A stretch of 64,000 nt of DNA, from the NCBI GenBank assembly GCA_001442925.1, contig LDXX01000001.1, forward strand, positions 1 to 64,000. The letters run 5' to 3'. The notes beneath the pieces are model-generated. The model saw only the letters and a list, made by a program, of their open reading frames with translations. It was not told the DNA's origin and ran no database searches. This DNA is from Candidatus Kryptonium thompsonii. GTDB taxonomy: Bacteria > Bacteroidota > Ignavibacteria > Kryptoniales > Kryptoniaceae. Position numbers and translations under genes: made by a program. This document shows, piece after piece, positions 53,343 to 63,198 of the stretch (the first letter of the stretch is position 1; each line of letters opens with the position of its first letter).

Positions 53343-54990
53343 TTAAAATTTTCTCCATTTTTTGTCTCGGTAACTTAGCACTGTACCTTTCGGCGACTAA
53401 AAGAAAAGTTAAAGTCAAGAAGAATAAAACATAACCATAATTCTCAAATTTTAAAAGAAATCCATAAATCATCTTTTCAAAGCTAAGGGCTATCATGACA
53501 GCGATAATTGTAAAAATCTGAGCTAAAATTTTATCGGATGAACTTAACTTTTCAACTGGCTGACTTAACGGCAAACCTGCGAAAATGAGAAAGATAAAGT
53601 TGAAAAATATCTTCAACAAAATCAAAGTCACCAAAAAATGAAGAAGAATTGGTACCAACTCACCCAACTTAATTAAATATACGAAGAAAAAAATTATAAC
53701 GACGGGAAATAAAATATGATGCCACAAAACCATCAACCCCGAACGAGCCGAGATGTAAATTTCATTTGCGTTGATGTAATTGAAAACCCAATTGGCTTCA
53801 TAATCTCTGTGATTTTGAATTGTTGTAACCCCGGCTGTGACATTGAAGAAAAGCGAAATTAACATCATAGCATTCGCCCTTGATATTGGCTCAAGGATTG
53901 GATTTTTGATATCTTCAAAAAATAAGAAGTAGACAGCTATGGCGATTGAAATTACAAACGCAGATAAAATTTTTACTTTGATCGATTTATCCCTTCTAAG
54001 ATGAATGTAAACAAGCTCATAAACTGCAAGCGCTGACCCACTTTTGAAAAAGATATTCCTAAACCTTTTCAAAACTGTAAGTGCCAAGTACTTTTCAAGC
54101 TTATTTTTATCGGGCTGGAGCTCAGAAAGTATGTTCTGGATGTTTTCAATCCTCAACACAAATATCGGGCTGATCAGAAAAATTAAAAGCATAGCGCCAA
54201 TCAGTATGCAATCAATAAACCCTAGAACATTTCTTCCCACACCAGACATAAAAACGAAAATTTTCGAAAATATATACTGCGGGAGAAAAGATATGAAGTA
54301 AGGCGTTTTATCGGAAAATAAATTAAACGCACCCTTCCCCTCATCTGTTGTAAAGTATCTATTTATTATTTGATATGCGAAAAATATTGCGAAAACGGAC
54401 AAAATTTGGAATGGCAGGATGAATTTTTTAAGCTTGGTAATTTTAAATCCTCTCCCAAGGAAAATCATAACAAGAAGAACAAGATTTGAAATCGAGACGA
54501 CATATAAAAGTGAAGTAATGAAATAAGCGATTGAAATTTTTGCGAACGAAAATCCATAGGCTTCTGGTATAAAAAACTTTGCGAGCAAAAGGACGATGGT
54601 TGGCGAAAAGTTAAATGAAAAACTCAACAAAAACACAAAGAACAGGAAATTCATATACTTCGCAAGGCTGTACATAATTGAATCAACAGGTAGGGCTGAA
54701 AAAAGTTCAACCTCAATCGGATTTAACACGATTGTATCAAATTCAACAAGAATTGTGAAAAAGATCAAAAGTAACTCAAGTGAAAAGATTATAAAAGAAA
54801 ATCCAAAAAGAAAAGAAAATAAATTTTGTTTCCCCGCTTCAAAAACCGCAATAGAAAAACTTAACATCAAAAACCAGATAAAATTGGTCGTCAAAATCAG
54901 AATAATTCTCCCATACGATATTTTCCCCTCCTTCTTAGTGCGAAGGTCAAGCTTAATCAAAAACTTAAATATTTCTCGAGCTAATTGCAC
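53332..54990 (-). CDS. Large polytopic membrane protein of unknown function (ABC-permease-like)
   Basis: A 552-residue, strongly hydrophobic protein with roughly 12-14 membrane segments and no signal cleavage site. Gross layout (a hydrophilic loop near 300-360, YLALTVLKRFRNIFFKSGSALAVYELVY, between two membrane blocks) recalls ABC-2-type permeases, but no ATPase is beside it. I do not recognise a family. GTG 54990 is the start. It lies 17 bases after the AroQ-MltG gene stop and overlaps ubiX by 11 bases. Confidence 0.75.
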   Translation of the reverse strand: MQLAREIFKFLIKLDLRTKKEGKISYGRIILILTTNFIWFLMLSFSIAVFEAGKQNLFSFLFGFSFIIFSLELLLIFFTILVEFDTIVLNPIEVELFSALPVDSIMYSLAKYMNFLFFVFLLSFSFNFSPTIVLLLAKFFIPEAYGFSFAKISIAYFITSLLYVVSISNLVLLVMIFLGRGFKITKLKKFILPFQILSVFAIFFAYQIINRYFTTDEGKGAFNLFSDKTPYFISFLPQYIFSKIFVFMSGVGRNVLGFIDCILIGAMLLIFLISPIFVLRIENIQNILSELQPDKNKLEKYLALTVLKRFRNIFFKSGSALAVYELVYIHLRRDKSIKVKILSAFVISIAIAVYFLFFEDIKNPILEPISRANAMMLISLFFNVTAGVTTIQNHRDYEANWVFNYINANEIYISARSGLMVLWHHILFPVVIIFFFVYLIKLGELVPILLHFLVTLILLKIFFNFIFLIFAGLPLSQPVEKLSSSDKILAQIFTIIAVMIALSFEKMIYGFLLKFENYGYVLFFLTLTFLLVAERYSAKLPRQKMEKILNVQ

Positions 54991-55007
54991 TGATGATTTT
55001 TAAGTTG

Positions 55008-56375
55008 TTAATTTTTCTCTCGATCTTTCCGTGAAAGGATAATTTTGCGATACTTTCTCACCGCTCTCAAGTGCTCATCATAGGTTCTGGAAAATATATG
55101 TCTTCCACTTCCATCGGAAACAAAATACAAAAACTTGTTCTTTTCTGGATATAGAACAGCAAGAATTGAACTTCTTCCAGGGTTATTGACTGGTCCAGGG
55201 GGCAAACCCTGCCTTAAATATGTGTTATATGGCGATTCAATTTTTAAATCTTTGTAAAACAATCTCCTTGGACCATCTGGAATTATGTATTGAATTGTTG
55301 GATCAGCTTCAAGTGGCATTTTAAGTCTTAAGCGATTGAAATATACTCCAGCAATTCTTGGTTTTTCATCGTCAAATCTCGCTTCACCCTCAACTATTGA
55401 AGCAAGCGTAACAACTTGATGCGTGTTTAACCCAACAACTTTTTCTCTTTTCTTCAAACTATCGTTGTAAAATTCTTTAAACTCCGAAACCATTTTCTCT
55501 ATTATATTTTCCTCGTCATCTCCCCAAATGAAAATGTATGTATCCGGCATTAGATAACCCTCAAGCCCATTCGCTTCTATTCCGAGCTTGCGTGCAAAAT
55601 CTGGGTCGTTCACAAGTTTCATGAATTTTGTTGAGTCAATTCCAACTTTTGCCTTCAATATCCCTGCTATCTTCTTTGCCATCGTTCCCTCTGGAATTGT
55701 AACGCTCACGGATAGAACATAGTTTGGATTTGTTATTTCTATAATCACGACAGCCATTGGCAAGTTATCAACGAAGATATATTTTCCAGCTTTCACCTTT
55801 TTATCAAAACCAAATACTTTCCCAACATAATAAAAAAGGGTTTTGCTTCTCAAAAGATTTTCAGAACTTAAAATGTTGACAACCTGTTTAAATGGCGTAT
55901 TTTTGGGGATTTCAACAAGGACAAACCTAGTGGGTGGAAGTTCAAGCATAAAGAATTGACGATTAAAAAAATATATGAGCAAGAGAAACAATAATAGAAC
56001 AAACTTTTTGATGAGATTTTTTCCGTTGTATAGTGCTGACGAATTTATATGCGTTGTGATTTTGTCTTTTAATTTTTGCCTTTGCTCAGCTGATTCTCTC
56101 TCAAGTCGTCTTGATTCATCAATTATCCTTTCATACAATCTTTTGATAGCCATATCGGATAAAGGTCCGTAATTGTGTTTTACAACATTTTGTATCACTT
56201 GAGCCTCCCTTTCAGGGGAGTATATAGGTAAATTTAACTCTTCTTTAATTTTTCCAATTTCGTTTGCATACCTTGCCCTTCTGTTCAATAGTTTAACTAT
56301 CTTTACATCAATTTTATCAATTTTTCTTCTCCATTTTTCGATATCGTTTTTATCCTTTCGCTTCAACCAACCCAT
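55008..56375 (-). CDS. Chorismate mutase (AroQ)-MltG endolytic transglycosylase fusion
   Basis: One 455-residue frame joins two unrelated domains. Residues 15-100 are an AroQ-type chorismate mutase (IDKIDVKIVKLLNRRARYANEIGKIK, SPEREAQVIQNV, IKRLYERIIDESRRLE), with the usual Arg/Lys positions. A linker and a membrane helix (FVLLLFLLLIYFFNRQFF, ~125-142) lead to MltG/YceG: VTIPEGTMAKKIAGIL, VTLASIVEGEARFDDEKP (catalytic Glu), LEADPTIQYIIP, PYNTYLRQGLPPGPVNNPG. The mutase would face the cytoplasm and MltG the periplasm. Gene order trpA then fusion fits an aromatic-pathway origin for the front part. Confidence 0.9.
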   Translation of the reverse strand: MGWLKRKDKNDIEKWRRKIDKIDVKIVKLLNRRARYANEIGKIKEELNLPIYSPEREAQVIQNVVKHNYGPLSDMAIKRLYERIIDESRRLERESAEQRQKLKDKITTHINSSALYNGKNLIKKFVLLLFLLLIYFFNRQFFMLELPPTRFVLVEIPKNTPFKQVVNILSSENLLRSKTLFYYVGKVFGFDKKVKAGKYIFVDNLPMAVVIIEITNPNYVLSVSVTIPEGTMAKKIAGILKAKVGIDSTKFMKLVNDPDFARKLGIEANGLEGYLMPDTYIFIWGDDEENIIEKMVSEFKEFYNDSLKKREKVVGLNTHQVVTLASIVEGEARFDDEKPRIAGVYFNRLRLKMPLEADPTIQYIIPDGPRRLFYKDLKIESPYNTYLRQGLPPGPVNNPGRSSILAVLYPEKNKFLYFVSDGSGRHIFSRTYDEHLRAVRKYRKIILSRKDREKN

Positions 56376-57147
56376 TTTTCAGTTCATTTATGAATTCATA
56401 AGCTATTTTCACGCACTTTGAGATATCTTCAACGCCAAAAAGTTGTTTGATCAACGCTGAGCCAACAACTACTCCATCTGCCCATTGCCAAGCCCTCATC
56501 ACATGCTCCCTTTTTGATATTCCGAACCCAACTACATATGGTTTCTTTGAATTCGCTTTAACTCTTCGCATAAAATTTTCAAATTCTTCACCACCGAAAT
56601 CCTCCCTTTCGCCCGTCACGCCCGTGACTGAAACACAGTAAACGAAATGAGTTGACTTTTCAGATATCATCTTTATTCTTTCATCGCTTGAAGTTGGGGC
56701 AACTAAGAAAATATTGCTAAATTTGAAATCTTGAGACACTCTGATTAACTCATCTGCCTCTTCAACGGGTAAGTCTGCAACTATTAAGCCATCAACGCCA
56801 CTTGAAACCGCTTCGCAGATAAATTTTTCCAAACCCCAGGCTAAAATTGAATTAATGTACCCCATTAAGATCAAAGGCGTCGAATAATTTTTCCTAAATT
56901 CCGCAACAAGGCTGAAAATTTTCTTCAAATTTACGCCGTTTTTGAGCGCAACATAAGAAGAATGCTGGATGGTTGGTCCATCAGCTATTGGGTCGCTAAA
57001 TGGAATCCCCATTTCAATCATATCGCTTCCAGCATCAACCAATGCCTCAAGAAGTGGCAAGGTTACTCCTTTAACTGGAAATTCAGGCGTGATATATGGG
57101 ATGAATAGTTTTTTCTTTTGGTTTAAAACCTTTTCAATTCTGTTCAT
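56350..57147 (-). CDS. trpA: Tryptophan synthase alpha chain
   Basis: Cleaves indole-3-glycerol phosphate to indole. PYITPEFPVKGVTLPLL and DMIEMGIPFSDPIADGPTIQHSS hold the catalytic Glu and Asp; LILMGYINSILAWG, GVDGLIVADLPVEE, VAPTSSDERI and VGFGISKREHV follow in the TIM-barrel order. Length 265 is standard. Its 3' end overlaps the AroQ-MltG gene by 26 bases. No other trp gene is in the window. Confidence 0.96.
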   Translation of the reverse strand: MNRIEKVLNQKKKLFIPYITPEFPVKGVTLPLLEALVDAGSDMIEMGIPFSDPIADGPTIQHSSYVALKNGVNLKKIFSLVAEFRKNYSTPLILMGYINSILAWGLEKFICEAVSSGVDGLIVADLPVEEADELIRVSQDFKFSNIFLVAPTSSDERIKMISEKSTHFVYCVSVTGVTGEREDFGGEEFENFMRRVKANSKKPYVVGFGISKREHVMRAWQWADGVVVGSALIKQLFGVEDISKCVKIAYEFINELKNGLVEAKG

Positions 57148-57159
57148 TTCAACTCAGTT

Positions 57160-58191
57160 TTAAATTTTTAGATTTGGAATTGGGGCTAACTCAAAATCAC
57201 TTTTGATCCCATTTTTAAGTTTGATATATCCGACGAAAGCGATCATAGCTGCGTTATCGGTGCAATATGCGAGATCGGGGATAAAAAGTTTTAAACCTTC
57301 GCTTTCTGCTTTCTCTTTCATGGTTTTTCTCAGCTCAGAATTTGCTGCCACGCCACCAGCGATGGCTATGTTTTTAACATTGAAATCCTTCGCTGCTTTT
57401 ATAGTTTGCTCAACAAGCGCATCTACAACCGCTCTTTGAAAGCTCGCACTCACATTTTTGACTATCTTATTTTTTTCTTCCTCATCAAGATTTTGAAAGT
57501 TTATCTTTTTCAAGTAATAAAGAACCGCCGTTTTTAAACCGCTAAAGCTAAATTCGTAGCTTTCATCTGTTTTTTCCGTCCCTTTTGCAGATGGAATTGG
57601 TTTTGGAAACTTCACAAAGTTGGGGTCTCCTTCACGAGCTAATTTATCAATAAACGGTCCACCTGGGTAGCCTAAACCCAAAAGCTTTGCGACTTTATCA
57701 AAGGCTTCACCAGCTGCATCATCGCGAGTTTGTCCAAGAAGTTTCATCTTTAAAAAATCATCAACAAGTATAAGCATCGTATGCCCACCTGAAACGACAA
57801 GCGATATAAAAGGGAAATCGGGATGCTCATCCATTAGAAAAGTCGAAAATATGTGACCTTCAATGTGGTTGACGCCAACTATCGGAATTTTTAAACCATA
57901 AGCCATCGCCTTTGCAAAGCTGACGCCGACAAGCAAAGAACCGATGAGCCCAGGTCCGTAGGTTACAGCGATCCCATCAAGTTCATCTTTTTTAACTCCT
58001 GCTGAATTTAACGCTTCGTCGACAACCCTAACAATGACTTTTTGATGTGCTCTTGATGCAAGCTCAGGGACGACACCACCATATTTTGAGTGAAAATATT
58101 GTGAAGAGACAATGCTTGAAAGCAGTTTCCCATCTTTAAGGACAGCAGCGGATGTTTCGTCGCAAGATGTTTCTATGCCAAGAATTATCAC
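57160..58191 (-). CDS. tsaD: tRNA threonylcarbamoyltransferase TsaD
   Basis: The catalytic ASKHA subunit for t6A37 synthesis. ILGIETSCDETSAAVL, YFHSKYGGVVPELASRAHQK, VTYGPGLIGSLLVGVSFAK, GVNHIEGHI (metal-binding His pair), LVVSGGHTMLI, and NIAIAGGVAANSELR are all typical. Length 343 is normal. GTG 58191 is the start. It is the first gene of the minus-strand run that ends with phoU, divergent from lysC. Confidence 0.97.
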   Translation of the reverse strand: MIILGIETSCDETSAAVLKDGKLLSSIVSSQYFHSKYGGVVPELASRAHQKVIVRVVDEALNSAGVKKDELDGIAVTYGPGLIGSLLVGVSFAKAMAYGLKIPIVGVNHIEGHIFSTFLMDEHPDFPFISLVVSGGHTMLILVDDFLKMKLLGQTRDDAAGEAFDKVAKLLGLGYPGGPFIDKLAREGDPNFVKFPKPIPSAKGTEKTDESYEFSFSGLKTAVLYYLKKINFQNLDEEEKNKIVKNVSASFQRAVVDALVEQTIKAAKDFNVKNIAIAGGVAANSELRKTMKEKAESEGLKLFIPDLAYCTDNAAMIAFVGYIKLKNGIKSDFELAPIPNLKI

Positions 58192-58273
58192 TTCCGTCTG
58201 CGGTTTTTGAAAAAATTAATCAAAATAGACAACTTATTCAAGTAAGAAAAATCTCAAAGATTCTCAAGCTCTC

Positions 58274-58302
58274 TTGACTTTTCAAATTTGGCTTGATATA
58301 TT
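58274..58302 (+). promoter_or_regulatory. Promoter of the lysine/DAP operon
   Basis: TTGACT (58274-58279), 17-base spacer, TATATT (58297-58302), with the lysC ATG 38 bases further on. A strong sigma-70-type fit. I looked for a lysine riboswitch in the 149-base gap and see none. Confidence 0.6.
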
Positions 58303-58340
58303 TATACTAAATTTTTTAACAAAATTCGCTTTGGCTTTAT

Positions 58341-59603
58341 ATGTTGATCGTTCAAAAATATGGTGGAACTTCCGTTGGAGATATAGAAAGAATAAAAAAT
58401 GTTGCGAAGAGAATAGTTGAGACAAAAAGGGCTGGAAATGATGTTGTAGCTGTAGTTTCAGCGATGGCAGGAGAGACTGATCGATTAATTAACCTTGCTT
58501 ATAAATTAACACCAGATCCTGATTTAAGGGAGCTTGATGTGCTTATTTCAACTGGGGAACAAGTGTCAACTGCTCTCGTTGCAATGGCTATCATTAGCCT
58601 TGGCTATAAAGCTGTTTCCCTTCAAAACCATCAAATAAAGATAGTGACGGATAGTTCGTTTACAAAAGCACGGATAAGAAAAATAGATGCATACAAATTA
58701 AACGCTTTACTAGATCAAGGTATTATACCTGTTATAGCTGGTTTTCAAGGTATAGATGAGGAGGGAAATATAACAACGCTTGGTCGTGGAGGCAGTGACA
58801 CAACTGCAGTTGCTATAGCTGCCTCCCTTATGGATTACAGAAATGATATTATTTGCGAAATTTATACAGATGTGGACGGGGTTTACACAGCCGATCCCAA
58901 TATAGTGCCTGATGCCAAAAAGCTTGATGAAATAAGCTATGAAGAAATGCTTGAGCTTGCAGTAAGTGGAGCAAAGGTTCTCCAAGCTCGCTCGGTTGGG
59001 CTTGCCATGAAGTATAATATCCCACTTTATGTTAAAAGTAGCTTCACAGATAGCGAAGGAACTTTAATAACAAAAGAAACTCAAAAAATGATTGAAGAGG
59101 TTGTAGTTCGAGGAATTGCGAGCGATAAAAATCAAGCGAAAATAACTTTACTTGGAATCCCCGACGATCCAATGGTTATAATTGAGCTTTTTAAAGCGAT
59201 CGCCGATGCAAATATAGTTATTGATATGATAACTCAAACTTCAAGTGTTGAGGGTTTAACAGATATTGGATTTACAGTTTCAAAGCCGGATTTTAAAAAA
59301 GCTTTTGAGATTTCGAAAGACTTCGCTAAAAAGAATGGGCTCAGGAATGTTGAGGGAGATTTAAATGTAGGGAAAGTTTCCGTAATTGGAATTGGCATGG
59401 TAAGTCACGCTGGGATCGCATCAAGGATGTTTACAGCGCTTGCGAGGTCAGGTATAAAAGTTCAAATGATATCAACATCAGAAATAAAAATATCGTGCAT
59501 CATAAAGGAAAGTGATGTTGAAAAAGCTGTTAAAGTTCTACATGAAGAATTTAAACTCTCTGAAACAGAACAGCGATCTCAACGCTCCAAAATAAAAAAT
59601 TAA
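58341..59603 (+). CDS. lysC: Aspartate kinase
   Basis: Phosphorylates aspartate, the first step to lysine, threonine, methionine and [19 protein letters not shown] is the catalytic N-terminus, [16 protein letters not shown] and [16 protein letters not shown] follow; [17 protein letters not shown] and [21 protein letters not shown] complete the kinase domain. Two C-terminal ACT domains (from ~residue 265) suggest feedback inhibition. Length 420. It is the first gene of the operon. Confidence 0.97.
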   Translation: MLIVQKYGGTSVGDIERIKNVAKRIVETKRAGNDVVAVVSAMAGETDRLINLAYKLTPDPDLRELDVLISTGEQVSTALVAMAIISLGYKAVSLQNHQIKIVTDSSFTKARIRKIDAYKLNALLDQGIIPVIAGFQGIDEEGNITTLGRGGSDTTAVAIAASLMDYRNDIICEIYTDVDGVYTADPNIVPDAKKLDEISYEEMLELAVSGAKVLQARSVGLAMKYNIPLYVKSSFTDSEGTLITKETQKMIEEVVVRGIASDKNQAKITLLGIPDDPMVIIELFKAIADANIVIDMITQTSSVEGLTDIGFTVSKPDFKKAFEISKDFAKKNGLRNVEGDLNVGKVSVIGIGMVSHAGIASRMFTALARSGIKVQMISTSEIKISCIIKESDVEKAVKVLHEEFKLSETEQRSQRSKIKN

Positions 59604-59610
59604 CTCGTCA

Positions 59611-60342
59611 ATGAACATAGGTTTAATAGGATACGGGAAAATGGGGAAAGAAGTTGAGAGAATCGCCAACGAGTATAATCACAATGTGCTATTAAAATTA
59701 AACTCAAAGTTTAACTTTGAAAATGTTGATGATCCAAACCTGGTAAATAACATAGATGTGTTCATTGACTTCTCAACTCCATCTGCGTTTTTAAAAAACA
59801 TTAAGTATGTAGCGGAGTTAGGTAAAAATATTGTCGTTGGAACAACAGGGTGGTATGACAAACTCTCGGAAGTTAAAGAAATTGTAGAAAGAAGCGGGAT
59901 CGGTTTTATCTATGGCTCAAATTTTTCGATCGGAATGAATATTGTTTTTAAACTGACTGAACTTGCAGGAAAATTTGTTAATAAATTTTCTGAATATGAT
60001 GTATTTATTGAAGAAATTCATCACTCCCAAAAGCTCGACGCTCCAAGTGGAACCGCCTTGAGGCTTTTCGAAATTTTAATTAACGAAATCGAACGGAAGA
60101 GGGAAAAACTTATCGGGAAACCGAATGGCAAAATTTCACCTGAGGTAATTCAAATTGTCTCGGTTCGTTCTGGAAGCTTTTTTGGAAACCATAGCGTTGT
60201 TTTTGATTCGATCTTCGACACCATCGAAATAAGGCATAGTTCAAAGGGTAGAACTGGTTTTGCAATTGGGGCAATTAAAGCAGCCGAGTTTATCTTAGGA
60301 AAAAAAGGTTTTTTCAAATTTGAGGAAATTTTATTTAAATAA
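59611..60342 (+). CDS. dapB: 4-hydroxy-tetrahydrodipicolinate reductase
   Basis: Reduces the DapA product to tetrahydrodipicolinate. The dinucleotide motif is GLIGYGKMGKEVERIA; VFIDFSTPSAFLKN, VVGTTGWYDK, NFSIGMNIVFKL, and EEIHHSQKLDAPSGTALRL (catalytic His-His and Lys) follow, then SVRSGSFFGNHSVVFDS. Length 243 is a little shorter than usual. It starts 7 bases after lysC. Confidence 0.95.
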   Translation: MNIGLIGYGKMGKEVERIANEYNHNVLLKLNSKFNFENVDDPNLVNNIDVFIDFSTPSAFLKNIKYVAELGKNIVVGTTGWYDKLSEVKEIVERSGIGFIYGSNFSIGMNIVFKLTELAGKFVNKFSEYDVFIEEIHHSQKLDAPSGTALRLFEILINEIERKREKLIGKPNGKISPEVIQIVSVRSGSFFGNHSVVFDSIFDTIEIRHSSKGRTGFAIGAIKAAEFILGKKGFFKFEEILFK

Positions 60343-60363
60343 AAATTTTGTGTGGGAGGAGAT

Positions 60364-61287
60364 ATGAACAAAAATTTTAATTTCAGAGGACTTGCCACTG
60401 CCCTTGTCACACCATTTAATGAATCTGGTGAGGTTGATTATGAAAATTTAAAAAGGCTCGTGGAATGGCAAATTGAGAATAAAGTTGATGCTATTGTCCC
60501 AGTTGGAACAACTGGAGAAAGTGCGACTTTAACCGATGAAGAACAATATAAAATTATTGAAACTGTAATTGAACAGGCAAATGGCAGGATAACAATTATA
60601 GCAGGGGCTGGTAGTAATTCAACGAAGAAAACGATAAAACTTGCAAAACATGCTAAAGAACTTCAAGCAGATGCGATTTTGACTATCACACCATATTATA
60701 ACAAGCCAACTCAACAAGGCCTTTATGCCCACTTTGCTGAAGTTGCAAGCGCCGTTGATATACCAATAATTATGTACAATGTTCCCGGAAGAACAGGGGT
60801 TAATATGACCGCAGAAACGACTTTAAAAATTGCGGAAGAAATACCAAATGTAGTTGGGATTAAAGAATCATCGGGAAACCTAATTCAAATTATGCAGATC
60901 ATAAAAAATCGACCGGAGGGATTTAAGGTTTATTCAGGTGATGATTCATTTGCTTTTCCAGTAATACTTGCCGGCGGAGATGGTGTTATCTCCGTAGCTT
61001 CAAATGAAGTCCCCAGTCTAATGAAACAGCTTGTCAGCGCCTGTCTCGAGGGGCAACTTGAAAGAGCAAGAGAACTTCACTATAAACTCCTTCCCCTTAT
61101 GGAAGCAAACTTCATTGAAACAAATCCAATTCCTGTAAAGGCAGCTATGGCTATGCTTGGATTAATTAAAGAGGTATATCGCCTTCCCCTTGTCAAAATG
61201 AATGAAAAGAACAAAGAGAAATTAAGAAACATACTTTTTGAAGTTCTCGAAAGAGAAAATGTGAGCATCGGTTTTATTGAAAAGTAA
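60364..61287 (+). CDS. dapA: 4-hydroxy-tetrahydrodipicolinate synthase
   Basis: Condenses pyruvate with aspartate semialdehyde. [37 protein letters not shown] (GTTGE motif), [48 protein letters not shown] (catalytic Tyr), VGIKESSGN (Schiff-base Lys) and [11 protein letters not shown] are all present. ATG 60364 has GGAGG four bases upstream; GTG 60352 is in frame but includes that ribosome site. Confidence 0.97.
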   Translation: MNKNFNFRGLATALVTPFNESGEVDYENLKRLVEWQIENKVDAIVPVGTTGESATLTDEEQYKIIETVIEQANGRITIIAGAGSNSTKKTIKLAKHAKELQADAILTITPYYNKPTQQGLYAHFAEVASAVDIPIIMYNVPGRTGVNMTAETTLKIAEEIPNVVGIKESSGNLIQIMQIIKNRPEGFKVYSGDDSFAFPVILAGGDGVISVASNEVPSLMKQLVSACLEGQLERARELHYKLLPLMEANFIETNPIPVKAAMAMLGLIKEVYRLPLVKMNEKNKEKLRNILFEVLERENVSIGFIEK

Positions 61288-61301
61288 TTGGCGATATCTT
61301 T

Positions 61302-62165
61302 ATGAATTTCACAGAAAGGGAGTTATCAGTAGAGTTTATTGCTCGGAAAATTGTCGAATTTTATGAGCTCGATGCTTCTCATCTTCCAAAGGAAGCTGAG
61401 GAAATCTTCATCAAGTTTAGAGAACTTTTATCAACAGGCAAGATAAGAGCAGCTGAAAAGATAAATGATCAATGGGTTGTAAATCATTGGGTCAAAAAGG
61501 GAATTCTTCTTGGCTTCAAAATTGGCAAGCTTGTCGATATGTCAATTAATGAAAATTTTAAATTTTTTGATAAGCATACATATCCGTTAAAGAGAATCTC
61601 GCCTGATTCAGGGATTAGAATTGTCCCAGGAGGAACATCAATTAGAGAGGGAGCTTATATCGCAAAAGGTGTTGTGATTATGCCACCAGCATATATAAAT
61701 GTCGGTGCTTATGTTGATGAGGGAACGATGATAGATTCGCATGTCCTTGTTGGTTCGTGTGCACAGATTGGGAAAAATGTACATATCAGTGCATCTGCAC
61801 AAATTGGTGGGGTGCTTGAACCTATAGGCCAATTTCCAGTAATAATTGAGGATAATGTTTTCATCGGTGGAAATGCGGGAATTTACGAAGGGACAATTAT
61901 AAGAAAAGGGGCAGTTATAGGGGCTGGTGTGATATTAACAGCATCAACTCAAGTTTATGATATTGTAAGAGAAAAAATTTATCAATCTGGAAATGGAAAG
62001 CCACTTGAAATTCCAGAAAATGCAATAGTTGTAATGGGCTCAAGGGCTATACAGAAAAACGACTTCGCAGTTGAAAACGCTCTTTCAATCTATACTCCAA
62101 TAATTGTAAAATATAGGGATGAAAAAACTGATCTTAAAACTGCACTTGAAACTATTTTAAGGTAG
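61302..62165 (+). CDS. dapD: Tetrahydrodipicolinate N-succinyltransferase
   Basis: Starts the succinylase branch by succinylating tetrahydrodipicolinate. A helical N-terminus ([21 protein letters not shown], residues ~55-75) precedes a left-handed beta-helix of hexapeptide repeats ([38 protein letters not shown]), ending [11 protein letters not shown] and [13 protein letters not shown]. Length 287 is within the family. It shows that the organism uses the succinylase, not the DapL aminotransferase, branch. dapC and dapE are absent from the window. Confidence 0.95.
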   Translation: MNFTERELSVEFIARKIVEFYELDASHLPKEAEEIFIKFRELLSTGKIRAAEKINDQWVVNHWVKKGILLGFKIGKLVDMSINENFKFFDKHTYPLKRISPDSGIRIVPGGTSIREGAYIAKGVVIMPPAYINVGAYVDEGTMIDSHVLVGSCAQIGKNVHISASAQIGGVLEPIGQFPVIIEDNVFIGGNAGIYEGTIIRKGAVIGAGVILTASTQVYDIVREKIYQSGNGKPLEIPENAIVVMGSRAIQKNDFAVENALSIYTPIIVKYRDEKTDLKTALETILR

Positions 62166-62183
62166 TTTAAAAATAAATTCACC

Positions 62184-63179
62184 ATGCAAATGAGCGAATA
62201 TAATGTTGCAATAGTTGGAGCAACTGGACTTGTCGGCAGAAAAATAATTCAGGTTCTAGAAGAGCGAAGGTTCCCGGTTAAGAATTTAATTCTCCTTGCT
62301 TCGGAAAAATCAGCGGGAAGCAAGTTGAAATTTAATAGTGATGACATAAAGGTTGAAAAATTATCACCAGAAAAATTTAAAGGTGTTGAGATAGCTTTTT
62401 TCTCTGCAGGCACTGATGTGAGTTGTGAGTTTGTTCCTGAAGCAGTAAAAAGAAATTGCATTGTTATAGACAATAGTAGTGCGTTCAGATTAAGAGATGA
62501 TGTCCCGCTCGTTGTTCCAGAAGTTAATAAAGGAAAAATCTCTGAACACAAAGGTATAATAGCAAACCCAAATTGCTCAACAATCCAGCTTGTTGTTGTT
62601 TTAAAGCCACTTCACGATAAATTTAAGGTAAAAAGAGTAGTGGTATCAACATATCAATCCGTTACTGGGGCTGGGAAAAGAGGAATAGATCAACTTTTTG
62701 CCGAGATCAAAGGGGATAAAATTTTAAACCCCAAATTTCCACATCAAATTGCTTTCAATTGCATTCCCCACATTGATAACTTTTATGAAGATGGTTATTC
62801 AAAGGAAGAACATAAAATTATGAAGGAAACGATAAAGATTATAGGTGACAATTCAATAAAAATTACCGCTACATGTGTTCGTGTTCCAGTCATAGGGGGA
62901 CATAGTGAAGCCGTGAACATAGAGTTTGAGAAGGACTTTGAAATTGAGGAAATCAGAGATGTTTTAAATAACTCACCAGGTATAGTCTTATATGACGATC
63001 CATATAACAATGCATATCCAATGCCATTAATTTCACATGAGAAGGATGAAGTTTTTGTCGGAAGAATAAGGAGGGACTATAGCTCTGAAAACGCTTTGAA
63101 CCTGTGGATCGTTGCTGATAACCTGCGAAAAGGAGCTGCAACTAACGCCGTCCAAATTGCGGAGGAATTAATTAAGTGA
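62184..63179 (+). CDS. asd: Aspartate-semialdehyde dehydrogenase
   Basis: Reduces aspartyl phosphate to the semialdehyde. VAIVGATGLVGRKIIQVLEERRFPV (NADP site), FFSAGTDVSCEFVPEA, VIDNSSAFRLRDDVPLVVPEVN, IIANPNCSTIQLVVVLKPL with the catalytic Cys, and RVPVIGGHSEAVNIEF with the catalytic His. Length 331 is standard. ATG 62184 is used; ATG 62190 is a close alternative. It lies after dapD and before comF. Confidence 0.97.
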   Translation: MQMSEYNVAIVGATGLVGRKIIQVLEERRFPVKNLILLASEKSAGSKLKFNSDDIKVEKLSPEKFKGVEIAFFSAGTDVSCEFVPEAVKRNCIVIDNSSAFRLRDDVPLVVPEVNKGKISEHKGIIANPNCSTIQLVVVLKPLHDKFKVKRVVVSTYQSVTGAGKRGIDQLFAEIKGDKILNPKFPHQIAFNCIPHIDNFYEDGYSKEEHKIMKETIKIIGDNSIKITATCVRVPVIGGHSEAVNIEFEKDFEIEEIRDVLNNSPGIVLYDDPYNNAYPMPLISHEKDEVFVGRIRRDYSSENALNLWIVADNLRKGAATNAVQIAEELIK

Positions 63180-63198
63180 AAGTTAAATTTTTACGACG

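Noticed and set aside
58192-58340. Lysine riboswitch before lysC
   Set aside because: The gap is only 149 bases, AT-rich, without the conserved stems or a terminator.
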